Source of the DNA: UBA6623 sp965248235
GTDB taxonomy: Bacteria > Acidobacteriota > Terriglobia > Bryobacterales > UBA6623
DNA: 64,000 nucleotides
Direction: 5' to 3'
NCBI GenBank assembly: GCA_965248235.1
Contig: CBDFIU010000005.1
Span: 1,674,001 to 1,738,000, forward strand
The position numbers were made by a program, and so were the translations under genes. Shown here piece by piece: positions 7,104 to 15,972 of this stretch; the stretch's first letter is position 1, and every line of letters starts with the position of its first letter. The notes under the pieces were generated by a model. That model did no database searches, was not told the DNA's origin, and was given only the letters and a program-made list of their open reading frames with translations.

Positions 7104-9806
7104 TTACAAGTTGCCGCCCGCCGGGGCCAGTCGTTCCAATTCCTCGAACCAGTTATGCGCGATGTGGATGTGGTCGCGCACGGGGGACTCGCCGCGGCGC
7201 ACGTAGTAGGCTCGCCGGCCGTCCGAGGAAACCCTAAAGGAGATGCCGGACGTGTCCACGAAATCGGGAAGTTCGAAGACCACTCGCGGCGTACTGATCT
7301 CAAGCCGCGGCTCTCGAGTGATGCGGCTAGCCAAAATACGGTTGGCTTGGCGGTAGAAAAGTTCGCCGCACGCCCGGCACCAAACAGGCTCCAGGCCGCC
7401 GCCGGTCGACACCTGGCCGCGGTCGCCCCCGTCGACCTCCTCAACCCAGACCTGATAGGGTCCGCCGCCTTCTCTGGACGCATAGGCGACCAAGGCTCCG
7501 TCGGGCGACAGTGCCGCGCCAAAAATTCCCAGGTACCCGTTCGCGGCTTCGCGGCTCCACAGTTGATCCGACGAAGTGACGCTCAACGCCGCGACTCCTC
7601 TATCAAAGTTGGTGACGCCGATACGGCCCGACTTGACCCAAGAATTCGGCATCACTCGGCTCTCGCCCGACAGCAGCTCTCGGTCGGCGCCGGTCCGAAT
7701 GTCGTGGATCAACAGCCTCTCGGCAGTGCCGCCCGGCGACTTAGACCAAACAGCGAGACCTGTCCCGTCGGGGCTCCAGACAGGCCAGCCGACGCTTGCC
7801 GGCCCGGTAAGCATACGCCCGCCGTCCTCGGCGCTCCAAATCCAAACGTAGTCCCGCACGTCGGGCATTTGCACCGCTAGCCGACGGTCGTCGGGAGCTA
7901 TGTCGAAGACGCCGTAAACCTGTTCAGGAACATCGAGAACGCCCTCGTTTCCCCGCCGGTCCACCCACGCCAAACGGCCCCTCACCAGGTCGTTTCCAGA
8001 GACGAAGACGGCCGTGCCGTCGTCCGCGAAGGCTGCGTGCACCTGGCCGAAGAGCGACTCCATAGCCACGTCCTCCATCACCGGAACAGCGTCTCCGGTC
8101 AGCTCCAGGAGTTCGAGGTCGAATGGCGCGGCCAACAGGCTCCCGCCACTGCCGAACACGAGATGACCGCTGGGCAGGTATCGGGGGTCGGCGCCGCTGA
8201 TGCGCAAAGCCTTGTTTTCCGTTCCCACTAGGGAGACAACCCAAATCCGGTTGTAGTCACTACTCGTGCTCTCGCCATTTGCGACGGAGGCGAGGGCCGC
8301 ACGACCACCGGGCAGCACTGCGGAGAGGCCCCCGATAGCCAAAGGCGTCGAAGAATCCAAGAGTTCGGAGGGTTCGCCGCCCGCCGCCGGAACACCGGCC
8401 AGTGTTAGACCCATGAGATCCGAGAAGTAGATGGTGTCGTCGATCCAAGTCGCCGACCTCGGCGTACTGGCTCGACACAGGGTGGCGGGTGTGCCGCCGC
8501 CCAGTTTTACCTTTTTGACGCGGTCCGGCGTCAGGAAACCCAGCTCGGAGGAGTCCGGGGAGAAGAACGCGTACCTTGCCCCTTCGGTACCGGGGATGGG
8601 GCGGGGGTCCTCGAAGCGTGTAAGGTCGCGGTGATAGAGACGCGTACCCTCTTCCGCCTGCCCCACGTAGACAAGATGTCGGCCGTCGGGAGAGAGGGCC
8701 AACGCCGTGCTTTCGATGCCCATCACGGGGTATTGCGTGCCCAGGGCGAGGTGAGCCGAGTCGGGCAGAGTAACGACGGTGCGGGTCACCGGGCGCGGGC
8801 TCCCCGGCTCCCGCGGCGCGGGTTCAGCGAAATAGAGAAAAGCGAGAACTGCGCACACGAGGGCCGTGACGGCGAATAGGCCCCACGGCAGCCGGGACGT
8901 GGACCCGGCATCTGGTGAGGGTGCGTCCGACGGAACCGTCTCCTTCGCCGGTACCGCCGGAGCGCGTGTCGCGGGCCTGGGGAGAGCGGATTGCCCTCTC
9001 TTTGCAAGCCCCCGCAAGTCGACGATCATCTCTTCGACGTGCTGGTAGCGGTCTGCGGGGTCCTTGGCCAGCGCCTTGCCGACGATGAATTCCAACTCCA
9101 TCGGCAGACCCGCCCGCAAAGCGGTGACCGGCTCGGGCTCCTGGTTGGAGATGGCATAGAGCACCGCCTCCTGGCGCTCTCCTCCGAACGGCAACTGGCC
9201 CGTCACCATCTCGTAGATCACGACTCCGAGGGACCACATGTCGGTTCAACGATCGGTCGGGCGGCGCTCGGCCTGCTCCGGCGACATGTAGGCGGGAGTG
9301 CCCAGAGTCGTGGACGCTTTGGTCAGCCTTGATTGCTCGGCGAGTTGCGCCAGCCCGAAGTCCATGATCTTGACCTGACCCTCCGCGGTCAGCATCAGGT
9401 TGGCCGGCTTTATGTCGCGGTGAACGACGCCCTTCTGGTGGGCCGCTTTCAGACCCTCGGCTGTCTGTGCGGCGATGTCGATCGCCTCCTCGAGCTTGAG
9501 CGGGCGATCGCTGATCTTGTCTTTGATGGTCCGTCCCTCGACGAAGGCCATGGCGAGGAAGGTTTCTCCCTCGGCTTCGTCAATTTCATAGACGGTGCAA
9601 ATATTGGGATGATCGAGCGCCGCCGCCGCCCGAGCCTCGCGATCAAACCGCTTCCGCGCTTCCTCGTCCTGGAGCAGATGAGCCGCCAAGAACTTCAGCG
9701 CGACGGCCCGCTTGAGCTTCGTATCCTCGGCCTTGTAAACGACACCCTTACCGCCCTCGCCGAGCTTGGCGGTGACTTCGTAATGGCTGATGGTTTGGCC
9801 GATCAT
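7104..9806 (-). pseudogene. Ser/Thr protein kinase with TolB/WD40-like propeller, interrupted by in-frame TGA
   Basis: One continuous frame of about 900 codons encodes an N-terminal kinase (MIGQTISHYEV start, HRDIKPAN, DFG, MSPEQAE), a membrane segment (GLFAVTALVCAVLAFLYF) and an extracytoplasmic PD40/TolB-like propeller. Codon 187 is TGA (9246-9248) in DR-stop-TDMWSLG, where the two sister kinases in this window have Arg (DQRTDIWSLG, DQRTDLWALG). A single C-to-T change in CGA explains it. Sequence on both sides remains in frame and well conserved, so the mutation is young. The glycine loop reads GEGGKGVV rather than GEGGMGVV. The two halves would otherwise look like a 186-residue kinase fragment and a 711-residue propeller protein starting at 9239. 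Confidence 0.88.
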
Positions 9807-9816
9807 CGACGTCTTC

Positions 9817-9898
9817 TCAGTCCGCCAGGTTCATGCGGCGCAGAATGTCTTGAAATCTCGGGTCGGAGCGGACGCTGTCAAACTCGGGAATGACCTTA
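9817..9898 (-). pseudogene. C-terminal stub of an upstream gene cut by IS1595
   Basis: About 27 codons ending FDSVRSDPRFQDILRRMNLAD remain on the minus strand, 10 bp before the kinase start. The SDPRFQDILRRMNL ending is typical of the last helix of TPR-containing kinase or adenylate-cyclase-like proteins in Acidobacteriota. The rest of the gene should continue past 10934 but is not there, so the IS boundary coincides with loss or displacement of the upstream part. Confidence 0.6.
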
Positions 9899-10934
9899 GA
9901 TGGGTATTTACTTGACTCAGGTGACCACAAGATGTAGGATCGGGGAAATGGAAGATTATCCTCGGAATCTGGCCGAGTTCGAGGCGCGTTTCGCCACCGA
10001 GCAGGCCTGTCGAGAGTATCTGTGTCAACTCCGCTGGCCGGAGGGTTTTCGTTGTCCGCGATGCGGGCACGACAAAGCGTGGGCGGTGCGGACAGCGCTG
10101 CTGGAGTGCGCCGGCTGCGGGCATCAAGCTTCTCCAACGGCGGGCACAATATTTCAAGACACCCGCCAACCCCTCCAGAGTTGGTTTCGAGCCATGTGGT
10201 GGCTCACGAGCCAGAAGAACGGGGCGAGCGCGCTGGGCTTGCAGCGGGTGTTGGGCCTGGGCAGCTACAAAACGGCCTGGACTTGGTTGCATAAGCTCCG
10301 GCGCGCCATGGTGCGGCCCGGACGCGATCGGCTCAGCGGGCGCGTGGAGGTTGACGAGACTTACTTAGGAGGCTTGGAGGAGGGCGTGCGCGGTCGCCAA
10401 ACCGACGCTAAGGCGCTGATTGTAGTAGCGGCCGAGGAAGATGGTGCCGGCATCGGGCGGGTTCGGATACGCACCATTCCCAACGCCTCCGGGGACAGCT
10501 TGATGGCCTTCGTCGGCGAGTCGATCGAACCCGGCAGCGTGGTCCATACCGACGGTTGGCTGGGATACGAACCGCTCGAAGGCGACGGCTATCGCCACGA
10601 GGTGAGCTACCTGGAGGGGCAACCGGCGCGCGCCTCGAAACTGCTCCCCCGGGTGCACCGCGTGGTGTCGTTAGTGAAGCGCTGGATACTGGGCACGCAT
10701 CAAGGAGCGGTCAGTCACGAGCATCTCGACTCCTACCTCGACGAATTCGCCTTCCGCTTCAACCGCCGCAAGTCCAGAAGTCGAGGCAAGCTCTTTTACC
10801 GCCTGGTTCAACAGGCCGTCGCCGTGCCACCGGCACCCTACAAATCGCTGGTCGGAGGCACCGCGACACGCGCTACGGACGACCACAACATGTAGGGGCT
10901 ATTTCCCAATACCTGAGTCAAGTAAATACCCATC
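9899..10934 (+). mobile_element. IS1595-family element, complete (copy B)
   Basis: A 1036-bp element with perfect 24-bp terminal inverted repeats beginning GATGGGTATTTACTTG. The left flank (TGACCTTA) and right flank (TACCGTGT) do not match, unlike copies C and D, which have 8-bp duplications. A recombination or deletion at this copy is therefore likely; the truncated gene on its left supports that. Confidence 0.95.
9948..10895 (+). CDS. IS1595-family (ISXO2-like) transposase, copy B
   Basis: A 315-residue transposase counted from MEDYPRN. An ATG inside the left inverted repeat (9900) is in frame and would add 16 residues, but the internal ATG follows GGGGAA. The N-terminal zinc ribbon shows CPRCGHDK and CAGCGHQ. 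The DDE domain shows VEVDETYLGG (first Asp), VHTDGWLGYE (second Asp) and SYLDEFAFRFNRR (Glu). It appears identical in protein sequence to copies C and E, and to copy F as far as that is visible, and shows no lesion. Confidence 0.96.
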   Translation: MEDYPRNLAEFEARFATEQACREYLCQLRWPEGFRCPRCGHDKAWAVRTALLECAGCGHQASPTAGTIFQDTRQPLQSWFRAMWWLTSQKNGASALGLQRVLGLGSYKTAWTWLHKLRRAMVRPGRDRLSGRVEVDETYLGGLEEGVRGRQTDAKALIVVAAEEDGAGIGRVRIRTIPNASGDSLMAFVGESIEPGSVVHTDGWLGYEPLEGDGYRHEVSYLEGQPARASKLLPRVHRVVSLVKRWILGTHQGAVSHEHLDSYLDEFAFRFNRRKSRSRGKLFYRLVQQAVAVPPAPYKSLVGGTATRATDDHNM

Positions 10935-11012
10935 TACCGTGTTTTCATAGAAATCGACTGTCCCCCGTTCCGCCCCTACTCTGTGGCCCCGTCGATCCCC
11001 GAGGCGTACGCT

Positions 11013-11090
11013 GAGGTTTGGTTAGGTTCGGTACGGTAGGTTCGGGGGAGGTTCGGTGACGGGGGAGGTTCAGTGGAGGTTCGGTCGAGG
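11013..11090 (+). repeat. Degenerate GAGGTTCGGT-type short tandem repeats
   Basis: GGTTCGG or close variants recur about six times in 78 bp, interspersed with GGGGGAGG. The spacing is irregular, so this is a low-complexity purine-rich patch rather than a clean microsatellite. It lies between IS1595 copy B and the next gene and shows no coding signal. Confidence 0.6.
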
Positions 11091-11180
11091 CAGGAAGCTG
11101 TCCCGGGCTGTGGGTGGGATGAAAATTCTTTATTCGGGCTCCGTCCCCGAACCTCCCGTGATGTGATAGGTTTTGAATTG

Positions 11181-11735
11181 ATGAGCTGTCTTAGCGTTCA
11201 GACACGGATCAGCATACGTGTTTTAGCTTTTCTTGTGATCTCTCCAGCTACCGCCGCCGACTTTGCTGAGACCGCCAGGAAGGCCCAGGCCGCGTACGCC
11301 GCCGCGCAACGCGAGTGGCAGATCGGGTTGGCGGAATTAGCGGTCGAGCAACGGCCGGAGTTTGAAGCGATCGCCAAGGTCCAGAGAGACCTGCAAGTGG
11401 CCTATCTTGAGCGCGGGACGTCCAAGTTTGAGTACCTGATGGCTGAGGATCCCTCGCGCATTGTGATCACCGAGGGCCTGTCTCAATTCATCAATTATGA
11501 CTGGTCGGATGAAGATACGCAGACCCTCCGAGAAGCCGATCCCGGCTACGCGGCACTGGACGTGAAGGTTGCGGCGCTGAGGAAGAGCAACGACGATCAA
11601 CGGGACTGGGGGAGCTTTCGCAATACATTGTTGAAAAGCAAAGAATACCAAGCGCATTACAGCGCATTCATGGAGAAGCAAAAAGCAGTGGAAGCACTCC
11701 TCGACGCATACAAAACGGAAGCGATCACGAAATAA
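11181..11735 (+). CDS. Exported helical protein of unknown function
   Basis: A 184-residue protein starting at ATG 11181, with an N-terminal signal peptide (about residues 12-26, ending SPATAA). The mature part is highly charged and probably alpha-helical, with Ala/Glu/Arg-rich stretches such as ARKAQAAYAAAQREWQ. No domain is recognised. Base composition is less GC-rich than its neighbours, which with the surrounding repeats and IS suggests it may have been acquired. No operon partner is visible on either side. Confidence 0.6.
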   Translation: MSCLSVQTRISIRVLAFLVISPATAADFAETARKAQAAYAAAQREWQIGLAELAVEQRPEFEAIAKVQRDLQVAYLERGTSKFEYLMAEDPSRIVITEGLSQFINYDWSDEDTQTLREADPGYAALDVKVAALRKSNDDQRDWGSFRNTLLKSKEYQAHYSAFMEKQKAVEALLDAYKTEAITK

Positions 11736-11782
11736 TGTCCCGGAACACCTGTACGGCCCAGCAGCAGGGGAGATCGGGGACA

Positions 11783-11913
11783 GGAAGCTGTGAGTAAATT
11801 GATTTCGGACGTTCGAACCGCCACATTTGCGTTAATAAGATGCTGAATCAAAATGACTTACGCCGTAAGCAACTTGGCGGAAAGCGGCGGTTTTCAATTT
11901 ACTCACACCTTCC
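11783..11913. repeat. 131-bp MITE-like palindromic element
   Basis: 20-bp arms, GGAAGCTGTGAGTAAATTGA (11783-11802) and its reverse complement (11894-11913), differ at one position. They enclose about 90 bp containing further short inverted repeats (for example ACTTACGCCGTAAG). It has no coding capacity, is AT-richer than its surroundings and sits in an intergenic gap. It resembles non-autonomous or REP-type elements mobilised in trans. Confidence 0.7.
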
Positions 11914-12023
11914 AGTTCCCCGAACTCCCCCCCCACCAAGACCCTGAGCGGTGAGCCTCCTCTTTCCGCCCGAATACAGCCCGTTGAGTACAATGCTTGT
12001 CTCGGCCTCCACGGCCGGCCCTC

Positions 12024-13808
12024 ATGCGAATCGGCGTTGATACCGGCGGCACGTTCACCGACTTTGTTCTCTGGGACGGTGAGCGCATTCGCACTCGCAA
12101 AGTGCGCTCAACGCCCGACGACCCCTCACGCGCGATCCTCGAGGGCCTCGCCGACCTCGAGCCCGAAGAGGTCGTTCACGGCTCGACCGTGGCGACCAAC
12201 GCCCTGCTCGAACGCAAGGGCGCCCGAACGGCCTTCGTTACGACGGAAGGCTTCGAAGACCTGCTCGTGATCGCGCGCCAGAACCGCGAAAAGCTCTACG
12301 ATCTGTTCGCGCCCCCGCGGCCGCAACTCGTCCCGGAGGAGTTGACCTTCGGCCTGCCCGAGCGGATGCTCTACGACGGCTCGGTCGAGCGCGAGTTGCC
12401 GGCTTCGGCGGTCGAGGAATTGGCGGGGGAACTGCGGCGGCTGGAGGTCGAATCGGTCGCCGTCTGCCTCTTGCATTCCTATGCCAACCCGGCTCACGAG
12501 CAGCAGGTAGGGCGCGGTCTCGACGGGTTCCTCGTTTCGCTGTCGCACGAAGTTCTGCCGGAATATCGCGAGTTCGAGCGGGCATCGACAACGGTCGTCA
12601 ATGCGTATTTGACGCCGTTGATGGCGCGCTATTTGGAAGACCTCGAAAGCAAGCTCGATGGAGTTCACTTGCGAGTCTTTCAGTCGAACGCCGGTTCGAT
12701 CCCGGCGCGGGCGGCGGCGCGCGGGGCGATCCAGACCGTTCTGTCGGGGCCGGCCGGGGGCGTGGTGGGCGCGGCGGCGGTGGCCCGGCAGGCCGGTTTC
12801 GAGCGCATCATCAGCTTCGACATGGGGGGCACGTCGACCGACGTGGCGCTCTACGACGACAAGTTCACCTATACAGGCGAGTCGACTCTCGGGGGCTTCC
12901 CGATTCGCGTGCCGATGCTCGACATTCACTCGGTCGGGGCGGGCGGCGGGTCGATCGCCTACCTCGATTCGGCGGGAGCTCTGCGCGTTGGGCCGCACAG
13001 CGCCGGCGCGCGTCCCGGGCCCATTTGTTACGGCGAGGGCGAGGAACTCACCGTGACCGACGCGAACCTGCTGCTCGGCCGCATCGATCCCGACCGCTTT
13101 CTCGGCGGGCGCATGCAGCTTGACGTCGACCGCGCGCGCGAGTTTGCCGGGCGCTTCGCGGCCAAACTCGGCGTTTCGGTTGAGCGCGCGGCCGAAGCGG
13201 TGGTCGATGTCGCCAATTCGAACATGGAACGTGCGATTCGTGCCGTCTCGGTCGAGCGCGGCCACGACCCCCGCGATTTCGCGCTGCTGGGTTTCGGCGG
13301 GGCCGGGGCGCAGCACGCTTGCGAGCTCGCTGATCGGCTCGACATCGGAACCGTCATCGTGCCGCCCCATGCCGGTGTGCTGTCGGCCCTCGGGATGCTG
13401 GCCGCCGACTGCGTAAGGGACTATTCTCAATCAGTCCTCGGAAGCGATGCCGACAAGGCGTTTGGGGAGCTGGAGGCCCGTGCCGCGGCCGAGTTCTCCG
13501 ACGAAGGCTACGAGGAAGTGCTGCTCGAAAGATCGATCGATCTACGCTATCGCGGGCAGTCTTATGAAATTACAGTGCCCTACAACGACCGCGATCGATT
13601 TTCCCACTACCACATGAAACTGTACGGCTACGATCACGAGGGCCGCGAGGTCGAGCAGGTTACGGCACGGGTCAAAGCCGTTGCCAAGCTGGACAAAATT
13701 AACCCCGCGGCACCCTCCGAACCGGAGGAGTTCTCGAGCGTCTATATTCCGAAGAACCGACGCTCGAGCCAAGATGCCGCGGGGAATCTGCTGTTAACGC
13801 GCGGTTAG
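12024..13808 (+). CDS. Hydantoinase/oxoprolinase-family ATPase (HyuA-like)
   Basis: A 594-residue member of the HyuA/OplA superfamily, starting MRIGVDTGGTFTDFV, the phosphate-binding loop of the ASKHA fold. FDMGGTSTDVAL is the second phosphate motif and GGAGAQHACELAD the later adenosine-site motif. The family performs ATP-dependent hydrolysis of hydantoin, 5-oxoproline or related amides, or acetone carboxylation, usually with a HyuB subunit. No hyuB lies nearby and the protein is shorter than the usual 670-700 residues, so the substrate is open. Its stop overlaps the convergent thioredoxin gene by 3 bases. Confidence 0.85.
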   Translation: MRIGVDTGGTFTDFVLWDGERIRTRKVRSTPDDPSRAILEGLADLEPEEVVHGSTVATNALLERKGARTAFVTTEGFEDLLVIARQNREKLYDLFAPPRPQLVPEELTFGLPERMLYDGSVERELPASAVEELAGELRRLEVESVAVCLLHSYANPAHEQQVGRGLDGFLVSLSHEVLPEYREFERASTTVVNAYLTPLMARYLEDLESKLDGVHLRVFQSNAGSIPARAAARGAIQTVLSGPAGGVVGAAAVARQAGFERIISFDMGGTSTDVALYDDKFTYTGESTLGGFPIRVPMLDIHSVGAGGGSIAYLDSAGALRVGPHSAGARPGPICYGEGEELTVTDANLLLGRIDPDRFLGGRMQLDVDRAREFAGRFAAKLGVSVERAAEAVVDVANSNMERAIRAVSVERGHDPRDFALLGFGGAGAQHACELADRLDIGTVIVPPHAGVLSALGMLAADCVRDYSQSVLGSDADKAFGELEARAAAEFSDEGYEEVLLERSIDLRYRGQSYEITVPYNDRDRFSHYHMKLYGYDHEGREVEQVTARVKAVAKLDKINPAAPSEPEEFSSVYIPKNRRSSQDAAGNLLLTRG

Positions 13809-14269
13809 GACGAAGCGACCGCGGTCGGCCGGTCGAGCTTCTCGATGAGCACGCTCTTGGGAACCGCGCCAATCGCGCTGTCGACGACTTCGCCGTTTTG
13901 GAAGACCAGCAGCGTCGGGATCGAGCGGACACCGTATTTTGCCGCCACGCCGGGATGCTCATCAACATTGAGCTTGCCGACTTTGGCGCGCCCTTCGTAC
14001 TCCTCGGCGATTTCCTCGACCAGCGGCCCGACCGCCCTACAAGGACCGCACCAAGCCGCCCAAAAATCCACCAGCACGGGCCGATCACTCTCGAGCACTT
14101 CGTTTCGGAAGTTCGCTTCCGTCAGCGTTAGCGAGTGGGCGTAGATGCAGACAAGACAGACTCCTTTCGCCAGCCGCCGCAACCAACGGCACCCCTGTAC
14201 TGGCGCTCGAACAAACGGCGCGAACTCCCCACTGGGCTTTCGGTTGCGGACCACACCGGGAGGGCGCAA
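13805..14269 (-). CDS. trxA: Thioredoxin, native start replaced by IS110 leader
   Basis: The thioredoxin fold begins near LTLTEANFRNEV and has the active site FWAAWCGPC, the cis-Pro loop RSIPTLLVFQNG and a normal C-terminus, so the domain is complete. The upstream DNA, from 14143 outward, is a copy of the IS110 leader. The IS110 TTG start is out of frame with thioredoxin, and no ATG, GTG or TTG occurs in the thioredoxin frame between the leader junction and the domain. The first usable in-frame starts lie within the leader, giving up to 155 residues from ATG 14269 (MRPPGVVRNRK...) or a shorter product from an in-frame TTG. Translation may be reduced or altered. Confidence 0.8.
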   Translation of the reverse strand: MRPPGVVRNRKPSGEFAPFVRAPVQGCRWLRRLAKGVCLVCIYAHSLTLTEANFRNEVLESDRPVLVDFWAAWCGPCRAVGPLVEEIAEEYEGRAKVGKLNVDEHPGVAAKYGVRSIPTLLVFQNGEVVDSAIGAVPKSVLIEKLDRPTAVASS

Positions 14270-14373
14270 GTCCCCCCAAGGCGTTCGATCGCAGGGGGCG
14301 AAGGGCGCTCCTCTCGGGTGGCCGGTCTTCTATGAACTACCGCGCTGGGCAGCCACTCTGGAAGGGTACAGGG
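14143..14373 (-). mobile_element. Orphan IS110 leader (transposase-less copy)
   Basis: Read on the minus strand this 231-bp block equals 3998-4230, from the 37-bp repeat through the structured leader to the ribosome site and the first few transposase codons. Only a 2-nt indel and one substitution separate them, both in one small hairpin. It stops at TCTGCATCT and continues directly into the thioredoxin gene. No other part of IS110 is present. Confidence 0.9.
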
Positions 14374-14458
14374 GTTTCGACGTCGAACCCGACTGAAACC
14401 CTGAAGCTCGACGATTGTCTCGGGATCGAGCGTTACTCGCTTAAGGAGAAAACTACAA

Positions 14459-15256
14459 GTGACTATTCACAACTTTGTCAAACAATCCATTCTTATGTTG
14501 GCGCTGGGGGTTCTGGCGACGGCGCCGATGGCGGCCGTTGAGCGCGGAAAGATCTTTATCGGAGGCAGGGCGACGGTGATCAGCGAGCCGGGCAGCTATG
14601 TGCTCACTTCGTCTATATCCTTGTCGGGGAATTCCGTCGCGCCGGCCGCGATCATGATTACGGCGGACAACGTGACGTTGGATCTCAACGGCCGGCAAAT
14701 CACGGGTCCGGGAATCATCCTGAAGGGTGTCGGCGTCATGGTCGCCGGCGCGAGTTCGGTGACCGTTCGGAACGGTCATATCGCCGATATGTTTGTCGGT
14801 GTTCAAATCATGGGCAGCAACAACGTGAGGCTGAACGACCTCCATATCAGCGGACAGGACATACCGGTGAGCGCTCCGCCGCCGGAAATCGGAGTGATGA
14901 TCGCCCAATCACAGAATGTGGAAGTCGAGGACGTAAATATCTCTAAAACCGGCCTGGGCATTTTCGTGCGCGGCGGCATGAGCACCGGCAACCGCATCGC
15001 CAACAACACGGTCACGGCGGGCAGCAACGGCATCTTCGCCATTTGCTACAACCCGACGCCGGACGATCCGATGGGGCCGCGCGGCGATACGATTACCGGC
15101 AATCTGCTTTCCGGCTACAGCACCGGGGTGAGTCTCGTTGCGACCTCCGGTTACAACGTCTTCTGGGGCAATACGATCGTGTTTAAGAACTCCGCTTGGG
15201 AGTCCCCGAACACGACCAACCTGTTCCAAGGCAACGTTGAAATGCAACTGCCCTAA
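14459..15256 (+). CDS. Secreted right-handed beta-helix protein
   Basis: A 265-residue exported protein with GTG start (GGAG 11 bp upstream) and a signal peptide ending PMAA. The mature chain is built of short repeats typical of NosD/pectate-lyase-like parallel beta-helices, such as NVTLDLNGRQITGPG, SVTVRNGHIADMFVG and NVRLNDLHISG. No catalytic residues of a pectate lyase are apparent, so a surface-binding role is equally possible. A strong hairpin follows the stop. The upstream 90 bp border the orphan IS110 leader. Confidence 0.8.
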   Translation: MTIHNFVKQSILMLALGVLATAPMAAVERGKIFIGGRATVISEPGSYVLTSSISLSGNSVAPAAIMITADNVTLDLNGRQITGPGIILKGVGVMVAGASSVTVRNGHIADMFVGVQIMGSNNVRLNDLHISGQDIPVSAPPPEIGVMIAQSQNVEVEDVNISKTGLGIFVRGGMSTGNRIANNTVTAGSNGIFAICYNPTPDDPMGPRGDTITGNLLSGYSTGVSLVATSGYNVFWGNTIVFKNSAWESPNTTNLFQGNVEMQLP

Positions 15257-15279
15257 CAACCTTTCGGGGGTCACGCAGG

Positions 15280-15311
15280 GGCCCGGCCGCGACCTATGTC
15301 GTGGTCGGGCC
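15280..15311 (+). terminator. Hairpin after the beta-helix gene
   Basis: GGCCCGGCCGCGAC pairs with GTCGTGGTCGGGCC (two G-U pairs) around a 4-base loop, 24 bp after the stop codon. The following bases are not a strong T-tract, so termination efficiency is uncertain. Confidence 0.55.
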
Positions 15312-15512
15312 GTTTCGCGTCCTGGCGTCGTTACGGCCCCACCACGGATGGTCGCGGAACTCTCCCGCGGAGTATCCAAACCCGCCGCAAGGGCATCTTT
15401 CCTGTTCAAAAGAATAGGGCGGCGGCTATGATTGATTTCACTTTCAAAAAATAGACCCTGCGCGGCCAGCTTACCTCGAAAGCGGCCTTCGGGGTGCATT
15501 GTTTCGACTGCC

Positions 15513-15972
15513 ATGTTGAATCGGCGACATTGGATCGTAACGGCGTTCATGTCTCTAACGGGGATTTTGTGGCCTGTTATCGCGGCCGGAGGGCCGAAAC
15601 CGCGTGTGGACTTCACGAATTTCTTCGCCCCCGCCGAATTCCCGGTCGAGTCTCTCCATGTTGCCGCGGACCCGAAAGGACACCTCTATGTGGCGGGAGT
15701 CACCGGGAAAGGCCGACTCCCGACCGTCAACGCCATCCAACCGGCGATCGATACGCACGACTCGGTGGAGTGTAGGCCCAGAGGTCCTCTCCGGGAAACC
15801 GATTGTCACGACGTCTTCATGGGTAAGCTCTTGCCCGATGGCTCAGGGTTTGTCTATTTAACCTACCTGGGCGGGTCGGGCGATGAGAGCGTCGGCGATA
15901 TCGCGGTGGACGACCAGGGAAACTTATATGTCTCCGGTGTCACCAACTCACCGGAGTTTCCTTTTACGGCGG
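15513..15972 (+). pseudogene. SBBP/BNR-repeat secreted protein, 5' part (split by IS1595 copy C)
   Basis: The 5' part encodes a signal peptide (MLNRRHWIVTAFM...VIAAGG) and SBBP-type repeats, with blades such as LGGSGDESVGDIAVDDQGNL and VSGVTNSPEFPFTA. IS1595 copy C interrupts it after the 8-bp target TACGGCGG (15965-15972); read-through into the IS stops at 15989. Removing the IS and one target copy restores the reading frame exactly, the junction reading FPFTADQDPDRFGG. The family is secreted or surface-exposed and of unknown function. Confidence 0.88.

Noticed and set aside
12126..13430. 434-codon open frame opposite the hyuA-like gene
   Set aside because: Composition is Arg/His-rich without domains, as expected for a shadow of GC-rich codons; the plus-strand protein is well conserved.
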